From: Vibrio nitrifigilis
GTDB lineage: Bacteria > Pseudomonadota > Gammaproteobacteria > Enterobacterales > Vibrionaceae
Direction of reading: 5' to 3'
DNA length: 64,000 nucleotides
NCBI RefSeq assembly: GCF_015686695.1
Contig: NZ_JADPMR010000001.1
Coordinates: 1,860,001-1,924,000 of the forward strand
The number at the start of each line of letters is the position of its first letter. The first letter of the stretch is position 1. The translations under genes were made by a program, and so were the position numbers. This document shows positions 44,381 to 53,247 of this stretch, piece by piece. The notes beneath the pieces are model-generated. The model was not told the DNA's origin. It ran no database searches and saw nothing but the letters and a program-made list of their open reading frames with translations.

Positions 44381-45565
44381 ATGCCTAAAATTTTAAAACC
44401 CAAGACTCTTGTCTCGATAGTTGCCCTACTGGCCGTTGCCGGTGGCGCAGCCTATTACTTTTACCCAAAACCTGAAGCGCCACAATTTGCGACAGAAGCA
44501 GTCCAGCGTGGCGATATCGAAGATAGCGTTATTGCGACCGGCATGCTTCAAGCGTCCAAATTGGTTGAAGTGGGGGCTCAGGTTTCTGGCCAGATTCAAA
44601 ACCTTCCCGTTAGCCTTGGCGATGAAATAAAAAAAGGGTCGCTCGTTGCACAAATTGATAGCCTGACACAACAAAACAGTTTGAAAGAGGCAGAAGCGTC
44701 TCTCGCTAGCTTGAAAGCACAGCTAAGAGCCAAACAAGCTCAGATTCGTCAAGCTCAAGCAGAGTATAATCGTCAAAAAGCAATGCTCAATGATAATGCG
44801 AGTTCACGTTCTGATTACGAATCCGCAGAAGCTGATTTGTCAGTATACAAAGCCGAAGCTGATGAGCTCGATGCAGAAATTTCGCAAGCAAAAGTCAGTG
44901 TAGATTCCGCTAAAGTGGATTTAGGTTATACAACCATTACCGCACCGATGGATGGCACGGTGGTATATACAGCCGTTTCAGAAGGTCAAACCGTTAACTC
45001 CAACCAAGAAACCCCAACCATTATTGAACTGGCTCAACTTAACAAGATGACTGTCAAAGCTCAGATTTCTGAAGCTGATGTCGTCAATGTTAAACCAGGG
45101 ATGGACGTGTATTTCACCATCTTGGGTAAACCGAATAAACGCTACCATGCAACGCTGAAAGCCATTGAACCTGGCCCAACGCTAATGGATGGTGATGATA
45201 GCGATCTCTCTGTCGACGACGACGAAGCTATCTATTACTACGGTTTATTTGATGTTGATAACCCAGACCGCGTACTACGTATCGGCATGACAGCCCAAGT
45301 CTCGATTATTCTCAAACATGCCGACAATGCCCTATTAATTCCAGCGCAAGCACTCGTGAAAAAAGCAGGTAAAGATGGTAAAAACCAATATCAAGTTCCT
45401 GTTTTAGAAAATGGCAAAGCGGTATATCGCAACGTAACCGTTGGCATTAACAATAAAGTTAACGCTGAAATCACTTCAGGTCTTAAAGAAGGCGACAAAG
45501 TCATTTTGGGCACCCCATCCGGTGATACCTTTACTTCGAAAATGCGCGGCCCAAGGATGTTTTAA
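44381..45565 (+). CDS. macA: MacA-type periplasmic adaptor of a tripartite efflux pump
   Basis: A 394-residue membrane fusion protein. It has a single N-terminal membrane anchor (residues 8-27), a biotinyl-lipoyl-like domain (VEVGAQVSGQIQNLPVSLGDEIKKG), a long alpha-helical hairpin (about 100-175, rich in A, Q, K and E), the second lipoyl half (DLGYTTITAPMDGTVV) and a beta-barrel domain. It links the MacB ABC transporter to an outer-membrane channel. It ends with its stop codon one base into the macB start. Confidence 0.9.
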   Translation: MPKILKPKTLVSIVALLAVAGGAAYYFYPKPEAPQFATEAVQRGDIEDSVIATGMLQASKLVEVGAQVSGQIQNLPVSLGDEIKKGSLVAQIDSLTQQNSLKEAEASLASLKAQLRAKQAQIRQAQAEYNRQKAMLNDNASSRSDYESAEADLSVYKAEADELDAEISQAKVSVDSAKVDLGYTTITAPMDGTVVYTAVSEGQTVNSNQETPTIIELAQLNKMTVKAQISEADVVNVKPGMDVYFTILGKPNKRYHATLKAIEPGPTLMDGDDSDLSVDDDEAIYYYGLFDVDNPDRVLRIGMTAQVSIILKHADNALLIPAQALVKKAGKDGKNQYQVPVLENGKAVYRNVTVGINNKVNAEITSGLKEGDKVILGTPSGDTFTSKMRGPRMF

Positions 45566-47523
45566 TGTCTGAAGCTTTACTTGAAATTAATCACGTATAT
45601 CGATCGTTTGCCGCTGGTGAAGAAGAACTCACCGTCTTAAAAGACGTTAGTTTGAGTATCGAGCGTGGCGAAATGGTTGCGATTGTCGGTACATCAGGTT
45701 CTGGCAAATCAACCTTGATGAACATTTTAGGCTGTCTTGATCAACCTTCAAAAGGTGAATATTTCATCAATGGTCAAGACACGTCGAAGATGGATTCCGA
45801 TCAACTTGCTCGTCTGCGCCGCGAATATTTCGGTTTTATTTTCCAACGCTATCACCTGCTAGGTGACTTAACTGCGATTGGTAACGTTGAAGTCCCTGCG
45901 ATCTACGCTGGCTATGACAAGAAATCTCGCGCTGAACGCGCCTCCTCTCTTCTCACACGCCTTGGCCTTGATGATCGCATGGATCATAAGCCAAACCAGT
46001 TGAGTGGTGGTCAGCAGCAACGTGTTTCTGTCGCCCGTGCGTTAATTAATGGTGGTGATGTTATTCTTGCCGATGAACCTACAGGGGCATTAGACAGCAA
46101 GAGCGGTGAAGAGATGATGGAACTGCTGCAAGAGCTCCATCAAATTGGCCACACCATTATCATCGTTACCCATGATAAGAAGGTAGCGCAGTACGCCGAT
46201 CGTATTATTGAAATCAAAGATGGCGAAATATTAAGTGACACCGTCACTCAAAAAACCGAGGTCGATTTAGACGCGGATACTGGGCCGGGTCATACACAGA
46301 CAAACACGCTGAACTCAAGCAAACGTCTCTTTGATGGTTTCTGGGAAGCACTGAAAATGGCGCTCCTTGCCATGTCTAATCACCGTTTGCGTACCTTCCT
46401 TACCATGTTAGGCATTATTATCGGTATTGCCTCTGTGGTCTCAGTGGTGGCATTAGGTAACGGTTCACAACAAGCCATTTTGGCGAATATCAAGTCCATG
46501 GGGACCAACACTATTGATGTGAACCCCGGTACAGGCTTTGGTGACAGGCGTTCTGGGCGAGTGCGAACTTTAACCGATAAAGATGCGGCTGCACTGAAAA
46601 ACCTCAAGTTTGTCGACAGTGTCACGCCATACATGAGCACCTCAGTGACCATTCGCCACTCGAACAAAGCCATTACTGCCACGGTACAAGGCGTGGGGCC
46701 AGAATACTTTCGTGTGCGAGGTTATGAGCTCGCCTACGGTCAATACTGGGACGATGATAGTGTCACCGCACTGGCTCAAGAAGCAGTCATTGACAACAAC
46801 ACATTGAAAGAGTTGTTCCCACATAGTAATCCGATCGGTCAGGTTATTTTTGCCGGTAATTTGCCCGTGCGCATTATTGGTGTGACGAAACCGAAAGAGA
46901 GTGCTTTTGGTAATAGCGATTCACTGAATATTTGGTTGCCCTATACGACGGTGAGTTCGCGTATGTTAGGCCAACACTACTTAAATCGTATTTCAGTGCG
47001 TATTGACGAAAACACACCAAGCGCTGCGGGTGAACAAGCCATTATCTCGCTGCTTAAAATGCGTCATGGTACGCAAGATTTCTTTACTATTAACACCGAT
47101 ACCATTCAACAAAACATTACTAAGACCACGCAAACAATGACGCTACTGATCTCAGCCATTGCGGTGATTTCATTGGTTGTCGGTGGGATTGGTGTTATGA
47201 ATATCATGTTGGTTTCTGTCACAGAAAGAACTCGAGAAATTGGGGTACGCATGGCGGTGGGCGCGCGCCAAGCAGATATTCTGCGTCAATTTTTAATTGA
47301 AGCCGTTCTGGTGTGTCTCTGTGGCGGTGCGTTAGGTATCGCGCTCGCTTATTTAGTAGGTGTAATTATCTCTGCCAGCGGGAGTAGCTTTTCAATGGTT
47401 TACTCGACTACGTCAATCGTATCGGCATTTGTCTGCTCAACCTTAATTGGTGTGCTGTTCGGTTATTTACCAGCACGTAACGCAGCGCAACTTAACCCTA
47501 TCGATGCATTGGCTCGGGAGTAA
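45565..47523 (+). CDS. macB: MacB-type ABC exporter, ATPase-permease fusion
   Basis: A 652-residue half transporter. The N-terminal ATPase has Walker A GTSGSGKST at about residues 42-50, signature LSGGQQQRV and Walker B VILADEPTGALDS. The C-terminal half has one helix near 275-300, a large periplasmic MacB core domain and three more helices in an FtsX-type block with GGIGVMNIMLVSVTERTREIG. This is a mechanotransmission pump for macrolides, toxins or lipopeptides. Substrates of this copy are unknown. It forms an operon with macA and an outer-membrane factor. Confidence 0.92.
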   Translation: MSEALLEINHVYRSFAAGEEELTVLKDVSLSIERGEMVAIVGTSGSGKSTLMNILGCLDQPSKGEYFINGQDTSKMDSDQLARLRREYFGFIFQRYHLLGDLTAIGNVEVPAIYAGYDKKSRAERASSLLTRLGLDDRMDHKPNQLSGGQQQRVSVARALINGGDVILADEPTGALDSKSGEEMMELLQELHQIGHTIIIVTHDKKVAQYADRIIEIKDGEILSDTVTQKTEVDLDADTGPGHTQTNTLNSSKRLFDGFWEALKMALLAMSNHRLRTFLTMLGIIIGIASVVSVVALGNGSQQAILANIKSMGTNTIDVNPGTGFGDRRSGRVRTLTDKDAAALKNLKFVDSVTPYMSTSVTIRHSNKAITATVQGVGPEYFRVRGYELAYGQYWDDDSVTALAQEAVIDNNTLKELFPHSNPIGQVIFAGNLPVRIIGVTKPKESAFGNSDSLNIWLPYTTVSSRMLGQHYLNRISVRIDENTPSAAGEQAIISLLKMRHGTQDFFTINTDTIQQNITKTTQTMTLLISAIAVISLVVGGIGVMNIMLVSVTERTREIGVRMAVGARQADILRQFLIEAVLVCLCGGALGIALAYLVGVIISASGSSFSMVYSTTSIVSAFVCSTLIGVLFGYLPARNAAQLNPIDALARE

Positions 47524-47524
47524 A

Positions 47525-48955
47525 ATGATGACAATGAATACAATGAAAATCACGACCCTCGCCTTAACCATCGCGTTGGTCTCTGGGTGTGCCAACCACA
47601 CCCAATTTTCGGTTCCAGACAGTCAGGTTCCGAATCAATGGCAACACACCAAAGAATCTTCACAAAAAGCCATTACCGATCAATGGTGGAAACAGTTCAA
47701 TGATCCTCAACTTAACCAGTTGATTGAACAAGTGTTGAATACCAATAATGATCTTGCGATTGCCGCTTTAACGCTGCGTCAAGCTCGCTTAGAAGCTCGG
47801 TTAGACGAAAGCGATCTTTACCCTGATTTATCATCGACCACGTCGGTAGGAAAAGATAAATATCTTGATAGCGGTCAATCGTCCAAAAGCTATTCGACCG
47901 ATCTCAGTGTCAGTTATGAACTCGATTTATGGGGTAAGCTTTCACGAGCTGCTGATGCCAGTGAATGGTCGGCGATGGCAAGTCGTGAGGATTTAGAATC
48001 AACCGCACAAAGTCTGGTTGCCACCACCGCTCAGCTCTATTGGCAGGTGGGTTATCTCACCGAGCGCTTGCAACTGAGCGCGAGCGATATCAAAGATGCT
48101 AAAGAGACATTGGCTTTAACAAAAAGCCAATATAAAAACGGCTCGGTATCGCGGTTAAATATTCTCGAAGCTCAACGTGCGTTGTCAGCGTTAGAAGCCA
48201 CCCACAGTGATTATGTGCAGCAATTAACCGAAGCACATAACGCCTTGGCCATTTTGTTTAATCAGCCTCCACAAAAAATGGGGTTAGATATTCAAGCCTT
48301 ACCTGATGGCAGCTTACCAGATATTGAGCCGGGAATTCCCGCGGAGTTACTGACTCGTCGTCCAGATGTAAAATCGGCTTTGTATAGCTTAAAATCAGCG
48401 TTAGCAACACAAGATTCGACTAACGCTTCCTACTTTCCCGATCTCACACTGACTGGCGCTTTAGGGGGTTCATCAACACAATTGCGTCATTTATTAAGCG
48501 ACCCAATTGGTAGCCTAGGTGCAGATTTAACCTTGCCCTTCCTTAACTGGAATGAAATGCAAATTAATAAAGACATTGCCAAAGTGAAATACCAGTCTGC
48601 AATTGTCACGTATCGAAAAACGCTTTATGAAGCATTTGAAGATGTCGATAACGCTCTGTCGGCGCGTATCAACTATCAAGTCCAACAAGGCAAACTGCAA
48701 GAGCAGTACAACGCATCAGCCGAAGCCGAACGTATTTATCGTAGCCAATACCAACATGGGGCTATCGGCATTACCGATTTGCTCGACGCACAAGAAAACA
48801 CACGTAGTGCCAAAGCGTCTCTACTGGAAAACCGCTACAACCAATTGGTTAACTTAACCACTATTTATCAAAGCTTAGGCGGCCCAGATGTAGTGAAAAG
48901 TGATAAAACGTTACTTAAAAACACCGCAACGCTCAAACCCAAGACTGATGAATAA
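47525..48955 (+). CDS. Outer-membrane efflux lipoprotein (NodT/TolC family)
   Basis: A 476-residue outer-membrane factor. The signal peptide ends in a lipobox (LVSGCAN), so the protein is a lipoprotein like OprM or CusC. Two outer-membrane efflux repeats follow, with WWKQFNDPQLNQLIEQ and NNDLAIAALTLRQARLEARL in the first half and PAELLTRRPDVKSALYSLKSA between them. It supplies the exit duct for MacA-MacB. Two ATGs (47525, 47528) lie just after GGAG and the macB stop; either may be used. Confidence 0.9.
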   Translation: MMTMNTMKITTLALTIALVSGCANHTQFSVPDSQVPNQWQHTKESSQKAITDQWWKQFNDPQLNQLIEQVLNTNNDLAIAALTLRQARLEARLDESDLYPDLSSTTSVGKDKYLDSGQSSKSYSTDLSVSYELDLWGKLSRAADASEWSAMASREDLESTAQSLVATTAQLYWQVGYLTERLQLSASDIKDAKETLALTKSQYKNGSVSRLNILEAQRALSALEATHSDYVQQLTEAHNALAILFNQPPQKMGLDIQALPDGSLPDIEPGIPAELLTRRPDVKSALYSLKSALATQDSTNASYFPDLTLTGALGGSSTQLRHLLSDPIGSLGADLTLPFLNWNEMQINKDIAKVKYQSAIVTYRKTLYEAFEDVDNALSARINYQVQQGKLQEQYNASAEAERIYRSQYQHGAIGITDLLDAQENTRSAKASLLENRYNQLVNLTTIYQSLGGPDVVKSDKTLLKNTATLKPKTDE

Positions 48956-48971
48956 ATAATCACCCATTGTC

Positions 48972-49034
48972 TTATACCCCAATGACCTCAAGATGAAGTT
49001 TTGAAACAGTATCTTGAGGTTACTTGGGTATATA
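48972..49034. repeat. Imperfect 21-bp palindrome resembling a dispersed Vibrio repeat
   Basis: Arms ATACCCCAATGACCTCAAGAT and its near-complement (18 of 21 positions agree, with ATACCC and CCTCAAGAT fully conserved) flank a 16-base loop. I recall this CCTCAAGAT...ATCTTGAGG pattern as a common intergenic palindrome in vibrios. It lies just after the efflux operon. Confidence 0.55.
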
Positions 49035-49051
49035 AGGTCACTCGGATATGT

Positions 49052-49074
49052 AAGGTCACTGAGGTGGCCTTTTT
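49052..49074 (+). terminator. Terminator of the macA-macB efflux operon
   Basis: Eight-base stem AAGGTCAC-TGAG-GTGGCCTT with one U-G pair, followed by a short T-run. TAAGGTCACT occurs twice within 28 bases here. Confidence 0.75.
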
Positions 49075-49142
49075 CGATCGCTCCTCACTCAACATTCATG
49101 CTAAATTAACGCCTTCACGGATGAAAGTTAGTTTATTACACC

Positions 49143-51506
49143 ATGTTTTTAAGAATCCCTTTGCTGCATAAGCTCAGCACCTTTACTACACCTGTGGTTT
49201 TACTCAATGCCCTGCCCGGTTGTGGCAAATCCACGCTGTTAAAACAGCTAGCCGAGCAGCGTAGTTGTACGGTTTCCCATCACTTGCCCGATCCCGTTGA
49301 CCATCCGATTGGAGAAGTACTGTTTTGGGACCCAGCAGGTTCTGGTTTATCCCAACATTTACAGCAGGTCATGGCGATAGCCCCGCAATTAGAACAGCGC
49401 CAGCAAACCCTATTTATGAGTGGTGCTTGGATCGGCAATAATGCGTGGATATCAGACGGATTACTCTATCAAAAGCTGACTCTGATAGAACAATCAGAAC
49501 TGATGATGAGTGAACATGAAATCGCAACGTTTTACCCACAATCCGATGCAGAAACGATCTGGCGTCAAACAGCAGGTTGGCCTGTATTAGTTGCTAACTG
49601 GGATCGCATTCAAGATGAACGCTTCACACTGTCTTGGACCGATTATTTGCATAACCGTGTGTTACCGTTATTGCCTTTTCATACCCAACGTTTATTAGTC
49701 GCGCTCGCGTATGAAAACGTCATAACACAAGAAGCCATTACCAATGAACTCGAGCTCATCAGCGCGATAGAGCCACTAATCGAACTCAATGCACACGGTG
49801 AGTATCGTCTAGGTGTGCCGTTTTTACGACCAATATTACAGAGTATTGCGCAGCAAGAGCCGCGTCTATATCAAGACTCGATGCGCATTGTTTCTCGCCA
49901 CCATCATAAGATGGGCCAACGTATGCGTGCTATCAATATCGCTCTTGAGTCCAGTAATGTAGATTTAGCGTTGCGCTGGTTTAAACAAAACGGCGGCGGT
50001 GTTTATGGATACCATCATGGCTTTGATGAACTAGAAAACATTCTTAGCCACTTTCCCACCATCATGCTGAGTCAAGATCTCCACTTAGCATGGGCAAATG
50101 TGATTTTGCTGTTTAAGCGCCAGCGCTTTTTGGCCGCTCGAAGTTTCATTGAAAATCTGCCCCAGCAACATAAAAACAGTTTTGAATCCGCAGAAGAGCG
50201 TGGCATTTTCACTCTGATCAAAAGTAAATATTTCGCCTATTTTCGCTCCCAAACTGAAGACAGCCAGCTTAAACAATTTAGCCGATTAGAGAGCCTGTTA
50301 AGTGATAACCCCGGGGCATTAATGAATTATTACGGCACCTTATCTATCTATCACAATAACTTAGGTGAATGGTTCCAAGCGGCAATATTGCAAGATAAAG
50401 AACTGACACTAGCAACGCGCTATGAAGTGCCTTATCTCATTTTTTATTGCCATTTTAACCTGACTCGTCTCAATTTGCGGATGGGTTATCCAGTCAAATC
50501 TCTACATCATATTCAACAAGCAGATATTGCACTAAAACGGACCAGTTTTCGCTCACACCTTACCTACGAATTAAACTTTGTCACCCTAGCTCAAGGTATG
50601 ATTGCGATGTACCAAGGCGATGTCGTCACGGCACAAACGTATTGGAATCGCGTAGAGGTTCTACGTGCTAATTCAGAGATTTGGCCGGAATTTTTATCGC
50701 AAATTCATACCTATGGAATTATGACCTTCTTATTGCGTGACGATATTGATCGAGCCTATACGCTGCTCGATGAGTTGCGTTATGAATACTTCACAAGTTT
50801 TGCCGATGAACAAGCAGCCGTATTTTATAACCTGCTTACCGTTTTGATTTTACAACAACAAGAACGCTGGATTGATGCCCAAGAACATCTGCAAGATATT
50901 ATCAACACCAACGATACCGTTCCCGGTAATTATCAAGCCATGTTTCAGTGGTTAACGGTTCGCAATAACGTGGGATTAGTGTGCATCCACCAGCATAAAA
51001 GCGGTCAAGAGATTCGAATTAAACACTCTCACTCCTACCCTTATCACGAAATACAGCACCAAGTGCAACAGTTGAAACTGCAATGGCACAAACGTGAATA
51101 TGCTCAGATGACACGGTCACTCATTCACTTAATGCAGCGTTGCCATCAGTTGCAACTTTGGAGCCCAATGATGCTTGAACAACATTGGTTAAATAGCGCC
51201 ATTCAGTGGGTATGGAAAAAAGAAAAGTATCGTTATACCAACACGCCATTTGAACATGCCGTAAAACATTGGCAACAACTCGAACAACAAATCACCCAAC
51301 ACCAGCAAAGCGACGAGTTAACCAACAAGCAATTACAGATTGTACAACGCTTAGCAGAAGGGTTATCGAATAAACAGATTGCCCAATATTGTGGGATCAG
51401 TGAAAGTACGGTGAAATTCCATCTGAAAAATTTATTCAAAACGTATGAAGTAAAAAATCGCCAAGCCCTACTCGGGCTGGCGAGGATCAAAAAGTGGATC
51501 AAATAA
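49143..51506 (+). CDS. MalT-like STAND/LuxR transcriptional regulator
   Basis: A 787-residue regulator. The N-terminus has a P-loop (NALPGCGKSTLL, residues 22-33) of a STAND-type ATPase. The middle part is a long helical TPR-like region that normally binds an inducer. The C-terminus is a LuxR helix-turn-helix (LTNKQLQIVQRLAEGLSNKQ, then STVKFHLKNLF). The architecture matches MalT and similar activators, which oligomerise with ATP and a ligand. Its target is not shown. It lies between the efflux operon and the convergent ABC/hydantoinase operon, so control of the latter is a reasonable guess. Its P-loop is intact; Walker B is not obvious. Confidence 0.87.
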   Translation: MFLRIPLLHKLSTFTTPVVLLNALPGCGKSTLLKQLAEQRSCTVSHHLPDPVDHPIGEVLFWDPAGSGLSQHLQQVMAIAPQLEQRQQTLFMSGAWIGNNAWISDGLLYQKLTLIEQSELMMSEHEIATFYPQSDAETIWRQTAGWPVLVANWDRIQDERFTLSWTDYLHNRVLPLLPFHTQRLLVALAYENVITQEAITNELELISAIEPLIELNAHGEYRLGVPFLRPILQSIAQQEPRLYQDSMRIVSRHHHKMGQRMRAINIALESSNVDLALRWFKQNGGGVYGYHHGFDELENILSHFPTIMLSQDLHLAWANVILLFKRQRFLAARSFIENLPQQHKNSFESAEERGIFTLIKSKYFAYFRSQTEDSQLKQFSRLESLLSDNPGALMNYYGTLSIYHNNLGEWFQAAILQDKELTLATRYEVPYLIFYCHFNLTRLNLRMGYPVKSLHHIQQADIALKRTSFRSHLTYELNFVTLAQGMIAMYQGDVVTAQTYWNRVEVLRANSEIWPEFLSQIHTYGIMTFLLRDDIDRAYTLLDELRYEYFTSFADEQAAVFYNLLTVLILQQQERWIDAQEHLQDIINTNDTVPGNYQAMFQWLTVRNNVGLVCIHQHKSGQEIRIKHSHSYPYHEIQHQVQQLKLQWHKREYAQMTRSLIHLMQRCHQLQLWSPMMLEQHWLNSAIQWVWKKEKYRYTNTPFEHAVKHWQQLEQQITQHQQSDELTNKQLQIVQRLAEGLSNKQIAQYCGISESTVKFHLKNLFKTYEVKNRQALLGLARIKKWIK

Positions 51507-51531
51507 CAGGAATAATGGCGTAACGACTTCA

Positions 51532-51568
51532 ACCCCTTACCTCACGCCATAAAGAGATAAGGGGGTGG
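51532..51568. terminator. Hairpin between convergent genes
   Basis: CCCCTTACCTC and GAGATAAGGGG pair over eleven bases with one mismatch around a ten-base loop. There is no clear T-run on either strand, so termination is only suggested by its position between two stop codons. Confidence 0.4.
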
Positions 51569-51578
51569 GACACCGGCA

Positions 51579-53162
51579 CTATTTACGGGTTGGTACGCAC
51601 TTCCAGTTGTATTTAGAAAAGTCGTAATAGAAACTCTGAATTGGAACAAACTGCATATCACTTAAACAGTTATTTACCGCCATGCGATAACGAGTCGTTT
51701 GTAAAAACGCATCAACTTGATTATCCACAATGTACTTTTGCAGTTTGTGATAAATCGCGTTACGTTTTTCAGTGTTCAGCTCACGACCCGCATCATCAAT
51801 CCATTGATCGACCTTTTTGTCGTTGAGCCATGACATGGATGCCCAAGAGCCCGCAGATTTAGATGAATATTGGTTATAGAATACCGACTGCGGTGACGCA
51901 TAAGTGGGACCAAAGAAAATTTGGTTCACATTTGGTGTCGTTTCTGGTTTCGAGGCAATCTGAGTGATGCGGCTCCACGGGTCGCCTTCAAGCTTCACTT
52001 TAAAGCCAATGGATTCCAAATTCGCTTGCATCATCAACGAAATTTCTTCTTCGTATGCAGAGCCCGCCACGTAACCTAACGTAATCGGAATTTTTTGCCC
52101 CGCATATTTAGAGAGTTTCACTTCCGCGGCCGCTTTTTTCAGATCATAGGTAGGGGTTTGCAATGAATCTAAATAAGCACCTTTGAAAAGTGACGATAAT
52201 GGGCCACTCATTGTGTTGCCTGGGTAAAGCTCTTTATTGACTAGATCATAATCAATCGCTAGCGCTATTGCTTTACGAATATGTACATCATCGGTTGGCG
52301 CACGTTGGTTATTAAACTTAATGTAATAGCCCGTCGCACTGCCTAAATCTTGGATATGGTAGTTGGGTAGTTTACCAATCGCTTTGAGCGTTTCTTCCGC
52401 TTGGTAATCGCTACTTAAGTCAAGCTCACCTTTGTTAGCCAGCGCTTTAATGGTGGATTCGTCCGACGTCACCAACACACGCACTTTTTCCAGTGGGTGC
52501 TCAGGGAAGCCATAGAAATAATTATGGTTACGTTTAAAGACAATACGGCTACCGCGTTGCCACTCATCTAAGCTATATGGACCGGTACCTTCTGCGTGAG
52601 CCGCGAGGTATTTTTCTGCCCAACCATTTTTACCTTTATGCTGATCCGCAACACTCTTATCAACAACAAACAATAATGGGCTCATGCCCAAAAATGCCGA
52701 AGACGCTTCTTTAAGTTTGAATTGCACCGTGTGCTTGTCTACCGCACTCACCCCTTTCGGTTCTAGAATACCAGAAAAGAAGCCCGAAGGGCCTTGATTC
52801 AGTGTTAGCATACGTTGCACGGAGTAAACCACATCATCAGACGTGACAGCGTCACCATTTTGAAACTTAGCATCCGGAACGAGATGGAATGTAAAAGTTT
52901 TACCGTCTTTGCTGATATCCCAGCTTTTAGCCAGTAATGGAATAATTTTGCCGGTTTTATCGGCGGTAGTGAGGCCATCATAGAGGTTCACCGCCATCAT
53001 GTATTCGGTGTAATCCGTAATTTTAGCCGGATCGATCGTACCGATTACTTGAATGACGTTCATTGTCGCCGTCAGATCATCATACTTTGTTTTCGTTGTG
53101 TCCGCGTACGCACTCTGAGCAACAATGGCAGCTAATGCCGTTACCATTAACGCTTTTTTCAT
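51579..53162 (-). CDS. ABC transporter substrate-binding protein, family 5 (peptide type)
   Basis: A 527-residue periplasmic binding protein with a signal peptide (MKKALMVTALAAIVAQSAYA). The mature protein has the family 5 blocks YDGLTTADKTGKIIPLLAKSW, FKNGD-like AKFQNGDAVTSDDVVYSVQRM and AIDYDLVN. Family members bind oligopeptides, dipeptides, nickel chelates, opines or glutathione. Here the other operon genes suggest a small cyclic amide or a peptide-like ligand. It is the last gene of the operon, separated from DUF917 by 85 bases that hold a hairpin, an arrangement that often raises binding-protein mRNA levels. Confidence 0.9.
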   Translation of the reverse strand: MKKALMVTALAAIVAQSAYADTTKTKYDDLTATMNVIQVIGTIDPAKITDYTEYMMAVNLYDGLTTADKTGKIIPLLAKSWDISKDGKTFTFHLVPDAKFQNGDAVTSDDVVYSVQRMLTLNQGPSGFFSGILEPKGVSAVDKHTVQFKLKEASSAFLGMSPLLFVVDKSVADQHKGKNGWAEKYLAAHAEGTGPYSLDEWQRGSRIVFKRNHNYFYGFPEHPLEKVRVLVTSDESTIKALANKGELDLSSDYQAEETLKAIGKLPNYHIQDLGSATGYYIKFNNQRAPTDDVHIRKAIALAIDYDLVNKELYPGNTMSGPLSSLFKGAYLDSLQTPTYDLKKAAAEVKLSKYAGQKIPITLGYVAGSAYEEEISLMMQANLESIGFKVKLEGDPWSRITQIASKPETTPNVNQIFFGPTYASPQSVFYNQYSSKSAGSWASMSWLNDKKVDQWIDDAGRELNTEKRNAIYHKLQKYIVDNQVDAFLQTTRYRMAVNNCLSDMQFVPIQSFYYDFSKYNWKCVPTRK

Positions 53163-53185
53163 AACAAACTCCCTTTGTTAACATT

Positions 53186-53215
53186 GGCCACAGCACCTCT
53201 TCATGGGCTGTGACC
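53186..53215 (-). promoter_or_regulatory. Hairpin in the leader of the binding-protein gene
   Basis: On the minus strand GGTCACAGC and GCTGTGGCC pair with one wobble around a 12-base loop, in the 85-base gap between the DUF917 and binding-protein genes. There is no T-run. It may mark an mRNA processing or stabilising site. Confidence 0.5.
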
Positions 53216-53247
53216 AGATAAATTGTCATGCCGTATAACGACATCAA

